This document shows, piece by piece, positions 1-6,989 of a DNA stretch of 56,051 bases. The DNA comes from Planctomycetaceae bacterium (GTDB lineage Bacteria > Planctomycetota > Phycisphaerae > SM23-33), in NCBI GenBank assembly GCA_039680605.1, contig JBDKTA010000013.1:1-56051 (forward strand), in the 5' to 3' direction. A program made the translations under genes and the position numbers. Numbering within the stretch: position 1 is the first letter of the stretch; each line of letters opens with the position of its first letter. The notes below the pieces were generated by a model. That model was not told the origin of the DNA. It saw nothing but the letters and a program-made list of their open reading frames with translations, and ran no database searches.

Positions 1-49
1 CGCACATTGCCAACACACGCTTACGTAAATCCATTGAGTATGCTTTCAT
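1..49 (-). CDS. IS630-type transposase, N-terminal fragment cut by window start
   Basis: Reading the minus strand from the ATG at 49 gives MKAYSMDLRKRVLAMC before the window ends. The YSxDLRxRVL pattern is the hallmark start of IS630-family transposases, at the beginning of the N-terminal helix-turn-helix. A strong ribosome binding site (GGAGG, about 7 nt before the ATG) supports the start. Only 16 codons are visible, so whether the transposase is intact cannot be judged. The element's outer end must lie between this start and the URO-D gene ending at 275, but I could not identify a terminal inverted repeat with certainty. Confidence 0.75.
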   Translation of the reverse strand, partial: MKAYSMDLRKRVLAMC

Positions 50-60
50 TTCAAGCCTCC

Positions 61-77
61 ATGCTTGACCCAAGCAT
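61..77. repeat. Perfect short hairpin upstream of the transposase start
   Basis: ATGCTTG (61-67) and CAAGCAT (71-77) form a perfect 7-bp inverted repeat around a 3-nt loop, 12 nt upstream of the transposase start codon on the minus strand. It sits where an operator or leader hairpin would be. It is not followed by a T-tract. Confidence 0.5.
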
Positions 78-179
78 ACACAACTTCTTCAGAGGGCGCT
101 AGATGTGTTCGTGACTTGCTCTAGCCGAAGGCGGCTTCACAGAGCGCTTGTACCAGCACCGCCGCCAGGCGCGGGGGAG

Positions 180-278
180 ATAGGACGAACAACATGGGAC
201 CAATAAGACGAATAGGACCTATGCTGGCGGTGGTCCTATTGGTCCTATCATATGTCCTATATGTCCTATAGGTCCTAT
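180..278. repeat. Degenerate GTCCTAT/ATAGGAC short-repeat cluster
   Basis: GTCCTAT occurs at 233-239, 242-248, 254-260, 263-269 and 272-278. The inverted form ATAGGAC occurs at about 180-186 and within 211-221, with degenerate GGGACCAATAAGAC between. The cluster therefore has two inverted halves that could fold as a long imperfect hairpin. The last unit overlaps the stop codon of the URO-D gene (275-277). Together with 78-180, where no gene is seen, it fills the gap between the transposase and the URO-D gene. Unit spacing is irregular (9-12 bp) and no unique spacers separate the units. Confidence 0.7.
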
Positions 279-1399
279 TCCCTCCCATATCTTCCGTGGG
301 TGAACGCCATCTCGTACATTGCTGCCACGTTCTCCGGCTTGGAGTTGTCCTGCAGGCAATGCGCGGGGCTGAAGCAGTAGCCGCCGCCGGGCATCATGAT
401 GTCCAGCGTGCTGCGGCATTCGGCTTTCATTTCCTCCACGCTGCCGTTGGCGACCGGGCCGGCGGTTGAGATGCAGCCGTGGAAGAACAGCTTGTCGCCG
501 AAGTTTTCCTTGAGGTAGCGCGGGGACATGTTGACGGCCTCGGGCTGGAGCGTGTCGACGCCGGTGATGCCCATTTCGATCATGTCCGGATACGACCAAC
601 TGCTCGATCCGCAGGTGTGGATCAGCGTGGGCAGGTTGTACGCCTTGGCGAGGTCGATGACCTTCTGGTGCCGCGGGCGGATGTGCTTGCGGAAGAGCTC
701 CAGGCTCATGATCGGCGACCTCTGCGTGCCCAGGTCCTCGCCCATCCAGATGAAGTCGATCTTGCCCTTGGCGGCCTCGAGCGTGCGCTCGAGCACTTTC
801 AGGGCGATCTCGAGCTTTCGGTCGATCAGGAGCAGCCCGGCCGGGTCGTCGGTGATCAGGTCCACCAGCACCTGCTCCATGGTGCGGATCATTCCGGTGG
901 AGTTGATGATGTCAGGCAGGCCGGCCCCGCCGTTGAAGACGGCGAAGTCCTTGACGTCGTCGCAGTGCTGGGCGACGTGCGAGTAGTCATAATGGTCGGG
1001 GTTGGGCATGGGCCAGTTGGCGATGGTCTCCTCGTCGGCGCCGGCCAGCGGGAAGTCGCAGAAGTCCATGTACCCGCCGCTGTCGTGCTCGATCCACCGC
1101 GTGCGAATGCCCCAGCACGGATCTACGCCGCGGCCTTCGATCTCCGCGTGAAGCCGCGGACCCGTGTACCAGGCCCCCACGCCGCGGAAGTCCACGCCCA
1201 GCACGTTCGTCAGCCCGCCCCAGTCGTCGGCCGCCAGTCCGAAGTACTCCATCAGGTTGCGATTGATGCCGCCGTTGGCGAAGTAATTGACCGGCACGCG
1301 ATCAGGCTCCTGGTGTGCGAAGGTGGTCATCACCCGCTCCTTGGAAGTCATGGTGTCGGCCTTGCGAAGGTTCATCAGGTCGGTGGCGCGCTGGTTCAT
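275..1399 (-). CDS. Uroporphyrinogen decarboxylase (URO-D) family protein
   Basis: This 374-residue protein belongs to the URO-D superfamily of TIM-barrel enzymes, which includes haem-pathway HemE and corrinoid methyltransferases of the MtaA/CmuA type. The C-terminal half has HTCGSS and HGCIST, whose His/Cys residues resemble the zinc ligands of the methyltransferase branch rather than HemE. The N-terminal MTSKERVMTTFAHQEPDRVPV segment is typical of the catabolic subfamily, and an ATG at 1351 would start there. I kept the ATG at 1399 because AAGGAG lies about 9 nt before it. The gene stands alone, and its stop codon lies in a GTCCTAT repeat. The substrate is unknown; methyl transfer to a corrinoid is possible, but no corrinoid protein gene is adjacent. 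Confidence 0.85.
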   Translation of the reverse strand: MNQRATDLMNLRKADTMTSKERVMTTFAHQEPDRVPVNYFANGGINRNLMEYFGLAADDWGGLTNVLGVDFRGVGAWYTGPRLHAEIEGRGVDPCWGIRTRWIEHDSGGYMDFCDFPLAGADEETIANWPMPNPDHYDYSHVAQHCDDVKDFAVFNGGAGLPDIINSTGMIRTMEQVLVDLITDDPAGLLLIDRKLEIALKVLERTLEAAKGKIDFIWMGEDLGTQRSPIMSLELFRKHIRPRHQKVIDLAKAYNLPTLIHTCGSSSWSYPDMIEMGITGVDTLQPEAVNMSPRYLKENFGDKLFFHGCISTAGPVANGSVEEMKAECRSTLDIMMPGGGYCFSPAHCLQDNSKPENVAAMYEMAFTHGRYGRE

Positions 1400-1443
1400 G
1401 AGGCAGGCTCCTTTGGCGACAGTTTAACAGGGAACCGGGGAAT

Positions 1444-1637
1444 TTACCACAGAGGCACAGAGGGCACGGAGGTGAAAAACAAAATGGAGGCATTGCGTCC
1501 ACAGAGTCCATCCTGTCCACAATGTCCATGCCGTCAATGGCGGGTGGGTGGCTGGATGCCAAGAAGAACAGAAGGATGTGCGAAACCTTCTTGCTCTCGC
1601 TTGTCTTTATCTCAGAGCTCTCTGAGTCTCTGTGGTA
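1444..1637. repeat. Interspersed palindromic repeat, CACAGAG/CTCTGTG family
   Basis: TTACCACAGAGGCACAGAG begins at 1444, and its near reverse complement CTCTGAGTCTCTGTGGTAA ends at 1637, with about 150 bp of unrelated sequence between them. It occupies nearly the whole gap between the URO-D gene and the carboxypeptidase gene. The arms resemble two other elements in this window (4170-4252 and 24794-24882), so they are probably members of one dispersed family. A similar stop-start pattern of CACAGAG/GCAGAGG words is common in planctomycete and verrucomicrobial genomes (from memory). Confidence 0.7.
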
Positions 1638-1645
1638 AGTTTCTT

Positions 1646-2605
1646 CTACCGCCCGCCGCGCAGGGGATACATCGGCGCGGGCGGCATCTTGTCGGCGTCG
1701 CGGGCTACCTGCACGGCCTCGCCATGGCGAATGGCCGTCAACAGCGCACCGCGGTTGCCCGACCACCACTGGCTGGCATTCTTCTGTTCGTCGGGCAGCT
1801 CGAGCGTGATGGTGGGAATGTTGCGGTCGATGCCCGCCCACGTGCCGAAACTGCCCGGCGTGGGATACCCGATCGTCGCCTTGGGCGGATAGCTGTTGGA
1901 CTTGGCCATGGCGGCCGCCAGCGCGCTGGCCGGTCCGTCGTAGTTGTTGCAGAACCGCCCGCCGCTGATGGTGTGGATCGAGACGATGCTGGCCGGGCGG
2001 AGCATGTCGACGGCCTTGATGATGGCCTGGGTCTCGGGCTCACTGGCCGGGCGCGACCCGCCGCTATAGCGGGCGTTGGCGGCGCTGGGTTTCCAGTTGG
2101 TAGCCGGGAAGTTGCGATTGCAGTCGACACGGTTGGCGTTGCCTCGCGTGCGGGCGGCCAGGCCGTCGGGGTTGGCTTCGAGGATGAACGCCACGCTGCG
2201 CCCGCCCAGGACAGAGGGGTTGGACTTGATGTAATCGTACATCCGCCGGGCTAACTGCGACGAGACCGGCTCATCGCCGTGAATGCCTGCGAAGATCAGC
2301 GTCGCGCTGCCCGAGGCGCCGAATACGTGCATGGTGATGGGCTTGCCCAGCACCGAGTGACCCAGCACGAAGGTTCGCGCGGAGCTGGCGGCGCCTGCAG
2401 GGGCGTTCGCCCGCGGCTGGGCCTTGGCGTGGTGCGGCGACCATGCCGGCGAGGAGGGCAATTCGCCGGCTTCCTGCCGTAGCGTGTCCTCGGTCAGCGG
2501 ACCGATCGCCGCGGCGGGCTTCTGGGCGCAGCCGCCCAGGGCGGCCGCCGACAACACTACAACCGCCACGAAGCCACCGCTGCGTGCCAACGAGAGTTTG
2601 CGCAT
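1646..2605 (-). CDS. M14-family zinc carboxypeptidase, putative lipoprotein
   Basis: This 319-residue protein has a lipoprotein signal (residues 1-26, ending LGGC with Cys26), so it is probably anchored at the outer or inner membrane facing the periplasm. The M14 metallopeptidase signature is complete: HGDE at 109-112 (His and Glu zinc ligands), NPDG 145-148, the substrate-binding CNRNFP at 162-167, third ligand His211, and catalytic Glu269 in TLELP. The HGDE plus NRNFP combination is closest to MpaA-like murein-peptide amidases, which suggests trimming of peptidoglycan peptides; the substrate is inference. The ATG at 2605 is chosen over an upstream in-frame start at 2677 because it begins the signal peptide and follows AAGGACG. 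Confidence 0.85.
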   Translation of the reverse strand: MRKLSLARSGGFVAVVVLSAAALGGCAQKPAAAIGPLTEDTLRQEAGELPSSPAWSPHHAKAQPRANAPAGAASSARTFVLGHSVLGKPITMHVFGASGSATLIFAGIHGDEPVSSQLARRMYDYIKSNPSVLGGRSVAFILEANPDGLAARTRGNANRVDCNRNFPATNWKPSAANARYSGGSRPASEPETQAIIKAVDMLRPASIVSIHTISGGRFCNNYDGPASALAAAMAKSNSYPPKATIGYPTPGSFGTWAGIDRNIPTITLELPDEQKNASQWWSGNRGALLTAIRHGEAVQVARDADKMPPAPMYPLRGGR

Positions 2606-2683
2606 GAAAGAGTCGTCCTTTTTGAGACGGAGTATGATAATAAGATCGGGTCTGCAATTCAAATAACTTAAGGGCAACCCGCC

Positions 2684-4486
2684 TCACGCCCAGCGGAAGT
2701 TCGAGAACAGCGGCTGGCGCTGGGGAATCTGCTCGAACGCCACCTCCAGCAGCTCCAGCTCGCGCCAGGATCTCATCGGCTGTTTCTTGTCGTCCTTGAA
2801 CCGCCTCGCTGGCAGGCGAACGCTCTGCCAGCCGCCAGCGGCCTTGAGGGGAACCAGGACGCGGTGCGTCGTCGCACCGGGGCTGAACTGGTGAGCCAAG
2901 AGTGACAGCTTGAGCGTCACGTCCTGGCGCGTGAAGACATCGAACGCCAGCTCCGCCCCGGCAGGAGCGTGCCATTTCGGGTCGGCCAGCTTGCGGCAGT
3001 ACAGCGGCGACCACATGGTCATCTGCACCCCCCACCGCCCCGCCGGGCCCTTGACCCGCTTGAGACCCTTGGCGAACGCGATGGGGTCCGTCCCCGTCGT
3101 GCAGGTGCAGAAGTCGTCCAGACCCTTGCTGAAATCGCCGATCTGCCGCGAGGCCTTATCCGTCGCGCGGGCCGCCCCCAGCTCGGCGGGAACCACCGCC
3201 TGGAAGTTGCTCGCCAGGTGCCAGCCGCTTTCGTAATGCACCTGGGCGTACGCGAACAACCGCTGGCTCGCGTCGAGCACCGGCAGGGAGGCCGTCACCT
3301 TGCCACCCTTTCGCACGACCGCCGCCGAGCGCCAGTGGCGGTTCTTGGGGTCGGCATTGTGCAGGGCGTAGTACGCGTCGATGCGGGCGACCGTCTGCGA
3401 GCGGTCGGGGCGAATCTCCAGTTGCGGCACGCCGCGAGCGTCGAGGGTGACCTGCGCTTCCGGCGTGGCCGGGGCCGCCGGGCCGCCTTTGAGGTGCCAG
3501 TCCATCCACAGCGGCAGGTTCGTGCCTTCGTCCTCGGCGATATGATGATTCACCCGCGGCGAAAATGCCGCCCGCCAGATGCCCCCGGCCCGGCCCAGCG
3601 TCTGATAGGCCCAATCCATCTTGCCGTAGAAATCGTTGCTGCCGTCGAGGTATAGCACCGGGCAGCGCACCAGAGGGGCGTACGCCTCAGGCTCCATCGT
3701 GCTGCGCCAGATCTGCTTGTCAACGTCAGCCGCGTGCGGGTCGGCCTCATGCATGCTCGTGGGATACGTGGTCCAGCCAACGCCGTAGATCGCGCAGGCC
3801 GCCCGCACGCGCGGGTCGGTTCCGGCGATGGTCCACGTCAGCGTGCCGCCCATCGAGACGCCGAAGATGCCGATGCGGTTGGGGTCGACTTCCTTCTGGC
3901 GCTCGAGCACCGTCAGGGCCCGCCGCCCCGCCAGCGTCCAGTGGAACCACGACGACTCGCGCGGGCTCGGCCACACCGCCTCGATCTTCTGCCTGGCTTT
4001 TTGATGATTGCCCTGCGTGAGCTTGCCCCAGAGGGCGTACCGCGGGCGGTTCTCCCACCAGCCGCCCCAGTTGTACGTCATCGCCGCATACCCGCGGGCG
4101 TTCCAGAACTTCAGCCAGTCGATCGACACCGTCTGTCCGCCGCCGTGAATGTGCAGCACCGCCGGGAGCTTCACCGCGGAGGACGCGGAGACCGCAGAGG
4201 TATTGTTTTTTTCTTCTCTTCCCTCAGCGTTCTCTGCGAACTCTGCGGTGAATCTTCTTCGCCGCGCGCCGACGGGGGCCGAGTAGATCGCATAGATTCT
4301 GCAAGGCGCGCCGCGATACGTTTCGCTGGTGAAGTAGAACTCATGGAAGGCCGCCCCGCCTTCGCGCCAACGGCGGAGGGTTTCCACATCGAGCTCTTCC
4401 GCCCGCGGGTCGATCCCGTCCCAGAGTTCCTGCGGCGTGTGATACAGCCCCGGCAGCTTGCTCGACCGCTTAACCTTGGCAGACAT
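2684..4486 (-). CDS. Alpha/beta hydrolase (acetylxylan-esterase/dienelactone-hydrolase type) with embedded repeat element
   Basis: This 600-residue protein has an esterase-type alpha/beta hydrolase core. HIHGGG forms the oxyanion hole, GVSMGG carries the nucleophilic Ser near residue 210, and candidate Asp (LYLDGSND, about 280) and His (VNHHIAEDE, about 314) residues complete the triad. The final ~150 residues look like a beta-rich appendage with SVRLPARRF-type strands. The start at 4486 is preferred to 4555 because GAGGAGA lies just upstream. Residues about 79-106 (FTAEFAENAEGREEK and following) are encoded by a palindromic repeat inserted between two core strands, yet the frame remains open. 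No signal peptide is evident. Polysaccharide deacetylation is a family-based guess. Confidence 0.8.
   Translation of the reverse strand: MSAKVKRSSKLPGLYHTPQELWDGIDPRAEELDVETLRRWREGGAAFHEFYFTSETYRGAPCRIYAIYSAPVGARRRRFTAEFAENAEGREEKNNTSAVSASSAVKLPAVLHIHGGGQTVSIDWLKFWNARGYAAMTYNWGGWWENRPRYALWGKLTQGNHQKARQKIEAVWPSPRESSWFHWTLAGRRALTVLERQKEVDPNRIGIFGVSMGGTLTWTIAGTDPRVRAACAIYGVGWTTYPTSMHEADPHAADVDKQIWRSTMEPEAYAPLVRCPVLYLDGSNDFYGKMDWAYQTLGRAGGIWRAAFSPRVNHHIAEDEGTNLPLWMDWHLKGGPAAPATPEAQVTLDARGVPQLEIRPDRSQTVARIDAYYALHNADPKNRHWRSAAVVRKGGKVTASLPVLDASQRLFAYAQVHYESGWHLASNFQAVVPAELGAARATDKASRQIGDFSKGLDDFCTCTTGTDPIAFAKGLKRVKGPAGRWGVQMTMWSPLYCRKLADPKWHAPAGAELAFDVFTRQDVTLKLSLLAHQFSPGATTHRVLVPLKAAGGWQSVRLPARRFKDDKKQPMRSWRELELLEVAFEQIPQRQPLFSNFRWA
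4170..4252. repeat. Palindromic repeat inserted inside the hydrolase coding sequence
   Basis: TTCACCGCGGAGGACGCGG at 4170 and its imperfect reverse complement ending CTCTGCGGTGAA at 4252 flank a T-rich centre. The arms share the GCAGAGG/CTCTGCG words of the repeats at 1444-1637 and 24794-24882. The element lies wholly within the open reading frame of the alpha/beta hydrolase and adds a charged, low-complexity segment to it. Confidence 0.8.
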
Positions 4487-4587
4487 CGCGATCTCCTCAT
4501 GAAGGCTATTGGAAGCCACTGCAATATCCGCCCCCCGCTTTGCACGCAAGAGCAATCCATCCCCACGCTTATCCCTTCAGTTACGGG

Positions 4588-4748
4588 TGGGGGAAAAGTC
4601 GCGGCGGAGGCACTAAATGAAGAAGTAATTCGTTGTGTGAATTACTTCTTCATTTGGGGCCGTGTACCCCTGACCAGCGCAAGTATTCATCAAAGCCACA
4701 CAACGGCTTTGATAAATACTTGGTGCCTCCGCCGCGACTTTTCCCCCA
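4588..4748. repeat. 161-bp nested palindrome: outer stem plus two hairpins with complementary loops
   Basis: A perfect 26-bp outer inverted repeat (4588-4613 with 4723-4748) encloses two hairpins. Hairpin 1 is a perfect 17-bp stem (4615-4631/4639-4655) with loop GTTGTGT (4632-4638). Hairpin 2 is a 17-bp stem with one mismatch (4681-4697/4705-4721) and loop ACACAAC (4698-4704). The two 7-nt loops are exact reverse complements, so the folded strand could form a kissing-loop pair. A short GGGG/CCCC helix is possible in the linker (4656-4670). The element lies between the divergent hydrolase and metallophosphoesterase genes and fills most of that 356-bp gap. It may be a REPIN/MITE-like element or a structured RNA. 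Confidence 0.85.
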
Positions 4749-4842
4749 TGACTGAGGCATTGCTCCTGGTGGGAGCGAGTGGTTTGTTTGACAAGCCTGC
4801 GCCAATTCACTACCGTGGGGGTTTCAGCCTCAGGAGAAGAAC

Positions 4843-5802
4843 ATGCCAAACCGTCTGCATCGATGGAATCTGTTCATCATCGCCGCCGTGCTCATCGCCG
4901 CCGTGCCGCTGGCGATAGCGGCCTTTCCACCGGAGAAACCCTACGATCCGAGGCCGCTGATGCCCGAGGCCGTCAAGAAGGCCGACCCGAACAACTACAC
5001 GTTCCTGGTGCTGGGCGACACGCGCGGCAACGCCGTCTTCAAGCTGCTGATGGAAAAGGCGATGACGCACAAGCCCAGTTTCGCCCTGTTGACCGGCGAC
5101 CAGGTCCGCGATGGGCTGGACAAGGAATACGACTCGCTGGACGCGCAGTACGCCCCCTTCGCCCGCACGATGCCCGTCTGGCCGTGCTACGGCAACCACG
5201 ACGCGCGCAATCCCGCCAATTACGAAAAATTCTTCGGGATGACCGACAAGCACTACAGCTTCGACTTTCACAACGCCCGCTTCATCGGCGTCGAGTCGCT
5301 CAGCGCCGCGGCCACCATCGAAAAAGCCCAACTGGAGTGGCTGGAGAAGCAGCTCGACGAAGGCAAGAAAGCCGGAAAGCTCCTGTTCGTCTGGATGCAC
5401 GGGCCGGCCTACAGCGTTGGCGAAAAGTTCGAAATCACCAACCAGCCCTGCGATTTCACGCGGTTGTGCGTCAAGTACGGCGTGACGGCCGTCTTTGCCG
5501 GACACGACCACATCTACTACCGCACCAAGCGCGACGGCGTGACGCACATGATCCAGGGCGTCGCCGGCGCGCCGATCTATACGATCAAGCGCAAGAGCTT
5601 CGCCCAGCGTGAGGACGTCTGGTGGGGCGGCACGGGCAAGAAGCAGTGGACGCTCTACACCCCTGCCGGCGGCGAGCAGGTCATGAACATCCACATGTTC
5701 CTGTTCACGACGATCACCGTCGAAGGCGGCAAGGTTTCGGGCAAGACTCTCACGCATGACAACCAGCCCATCGACGAGTTCGTCCTGCGCGAAGGCAAGT
5801 AG
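4843..5802 (+). CDS. Secreted calcineurin-like metallophosphoesterase
   Basis: This 319-residue protein has an N-terminal signal peptide (hydrophobic residues about 9-27), so it acts outside the cytoplasm. The two-metal phosphoesterase motifs occur in order: GDTRG (58-62), GDQVRD (85-90), GNHD (117-120), a WMHGPAY His motif near 185, and AGHDH near 220. The first motif is the GDTRG variant rather than D-x-H. AGGAGA upstream of the ATG fixes the start. The substrate could be a phosphomonoester or phosphodiester; the sequence does not say. The gene is monocistronic, divergent from the hydrolase and followed by the tRNA-Gly gene. Confidence 0.88.
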   Translation: MPNRLHRWNLFIIAAVLIAAVPLAIAAFPPEKPYDPRPLMPEAVKKADPNNYTFLVLGDTRGNAVFKLLMEKAMTHKPSFALLTGDQVRDGLDKEYDSLDAQYAPFARTMPVWPCYGNHDARNPANYEKFFGMTDKHYSFDFHNARFIGVESLSAAATIEKAQLEWLEKQLDEGKKAGKLLFVWMHGPAYSVGEKFEITNQPCDFTRLCVKYGVTAVFAGHDHIYYRTKRDGVTHMIQGVAGAPIYTIKRKSFAQREDVWWGGTGKKQWTLYTPAGGEQVMNIHMFLFTTITVEGGKVSGKTLTHDNQPIDEFVLREGK

Positions 5803-5866
5803 CCCCCGCCGCGCCGGCCGCCTGATCCGTCACCGCCCGGGGCGGCCCGCAATCCTCGAACCGACA

Positions 5867-5894
5867 TTGACACCGCCCGCCGGGCGGGTATGAT
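5867..5894 (+). promoter_or_regulatory. Near-consensus sigma-70 promoter for tRNA-Gly
   Basis: TTGACA (5867-5872), a 16-bp spacer and TATGAT (5889-5894) place transcription start near 5901, about 7 nt before the mature tRNA. The spacer is itself a GC palindrome (CCCGCC/GGGCGGG), which is unusual. Confidence 0.85.
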
Positions 5895-5907
5895 TACATC
5901 AGCCATT

Positions 5908-5979
<72 letters not shown>

Positions 5980-5990
5980 GTCCGGAGGTA

Positions 5991-6761
5991 TTACTTCGCG
6001 TTTTGTTTTGCGATCAGCTCGGCCAGGTCCCTGAAGGTCTTGAGGTTTCCGAACTCGACAGCCTTGGGCAGTCGTTTGGCGGCCAGCCAGATTCCCATGT
6101 AGGACACCATGCCGCTGGCGACAAAGACCATTGCGAGCAAGACGAACCCAATTTGCCAGCACGCCAGGACGCAGCTAAGCAATGCCAGCCCCAGCGATGC
6201 TCCGAAGCCTATCACACATCTATCGTACCATGGCTTTTCCATCTTTATCATCGGTAGCGAATTGCGGGCGAGTCTGGATATCGACCGCAAAAAGACGTCC
6301 GCATGTTTTCGAGTATATTCTGCCAGGGGCGTAGATGGTGAAATTCCGCTCACTTCAACACCAGCGTTGCGAAGCCGCGAGCAGACAGCGAAGAAGGCAC
6401 CAGCAGACATGCAATTTCGACCCATAATCCTGGCTGGCGAGACATCAGTGGCGACTGCTCGATCCGCGATAAAGACGCACACGTCTCGCAACGTCCTGCT
6501 CGGCGCGGGTTCGAGCACGGCGTACCATTCGCTGTCGGAGTAGCCCAGACGCCAGTCATCATCAAGGGCTCGCCCGAGTGCCTGCCAACCCAATAGGTCG
6601 CAGGCGTCGCGCCATTCTTCTACCGTCGTCTCAAAGGTCAAGGACGCATCGGGGTCAGCCTCAGGATCCAACTGACACTGCTGCCTGTGTCCGTCGATGA
6701 GAACAGCTAGAACGTATTCCGGTGCGGCGGGCTTCAACTCAACATGATCTTGTACTGTCAT
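5991..6761 (-). CDS. Hypothetical membrane protein next to tRNA-Gly
   Basis: I do not recognise this 256-residue protein. Residues 1-170 are soluble and acidic (EEWRDACDLLGWQALG, DVCVFIADRA). Two hydrophobic segments at about 182-230 form a membrane hairpin, followed by a short charged tail. The gene converges on the tRNA-Gly, ending 11 nt from it. Its codon use is visibly less GC-rich than that of its neighbours. With the tRNA next door this hints at horizontal acquisition, but I see no integrase or duplicated tRNA end. The ribosome binding site before the ATG at 6761 is weak, so the start is uncertain. Confidence 0.6.
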   Translation of the reverse strand: MTVQDHVELKPAAPEYVLAVLIDGHRQQCQLDPEADPDASLTFETTVEEWRDACDLLGWQALGRALDDDWRLGYSDSEWYAVLEPAPSRTLRDVCVFIADRAVATDVSPARIMGRNCMSAGAFFAVCSRLRNAGVEVSGISPSTPLAEYTRKHADVFLRSISRLARNSLPMIKMEKPWYDRCVIGFGASLGLALLSCVLACWQIGFVLLAMVFVASGMVSYMGIWLAAKRLPKAVEFGNLKTFRDLAELIAKQNAK

Positions 6762-6939
6762 CGCGGGTAATCATACTTGGAAGCAGGTTGTCGTGACAGT
6801 TGCTCCGCCAGCGGCGTTGGTTGGGCAGGGGAAATTGCTCTTTGGGGTTGCCGTGGGCGGGGCGGGCGGGTTGAATACTCAGCGACAGAATGCAGCGAAC
6901 GGAACTGCGGTATCCCGCCATGAGGGTCCTGAAAGGGCA

Positions 6940-6956
6940 GGCAGGGTCTCCCTGCC
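6940..6956 (+). other. Hairpin in the leader of the giant TPR/PQQ gene
   Basis: GGCAGGG (6940-6946) and CCCTGCC (6950-6956) form a perfect 7-bp stem with loop TCT, flanked by GGGCAG/CTGCCC copies (6935-6940, 6963-6968) that could extend or compete with it. It lies 33 nt upstream of the ATG at 6990. No T-tract follows, so a leader structure fits better than a terminator. The rest of the 6762-6989 gap shows no convincing promoter. Confidence 0.45.
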
Positions 6957-6989
6957 ATACGGCTGCCCGTCCAGGCGATTGGACGCGAC

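Noticed and set aside
180-278. CRISPR-like array
   Set aside because: The repeats are 7-9 bp, irregularly spaced and without spacers, and occur in both orientations.
479-2254. 591-codon open frame on the plus strand over the URO-D and carboxypeptidase genes
   Set aside because: It is antisense to two recognisable genes, crosses the gap between them, and shows low-complexity Arg/Gly/Val-rich sequence typical of GC-rich shadow frames.
6822-6845. TTGGGCAGGGGAAATTGCTC as a sigma-54 promoter for the giant operon
   Set aside because: Spacing between GG and GC is 11-12 bp and the -24 block is poor.
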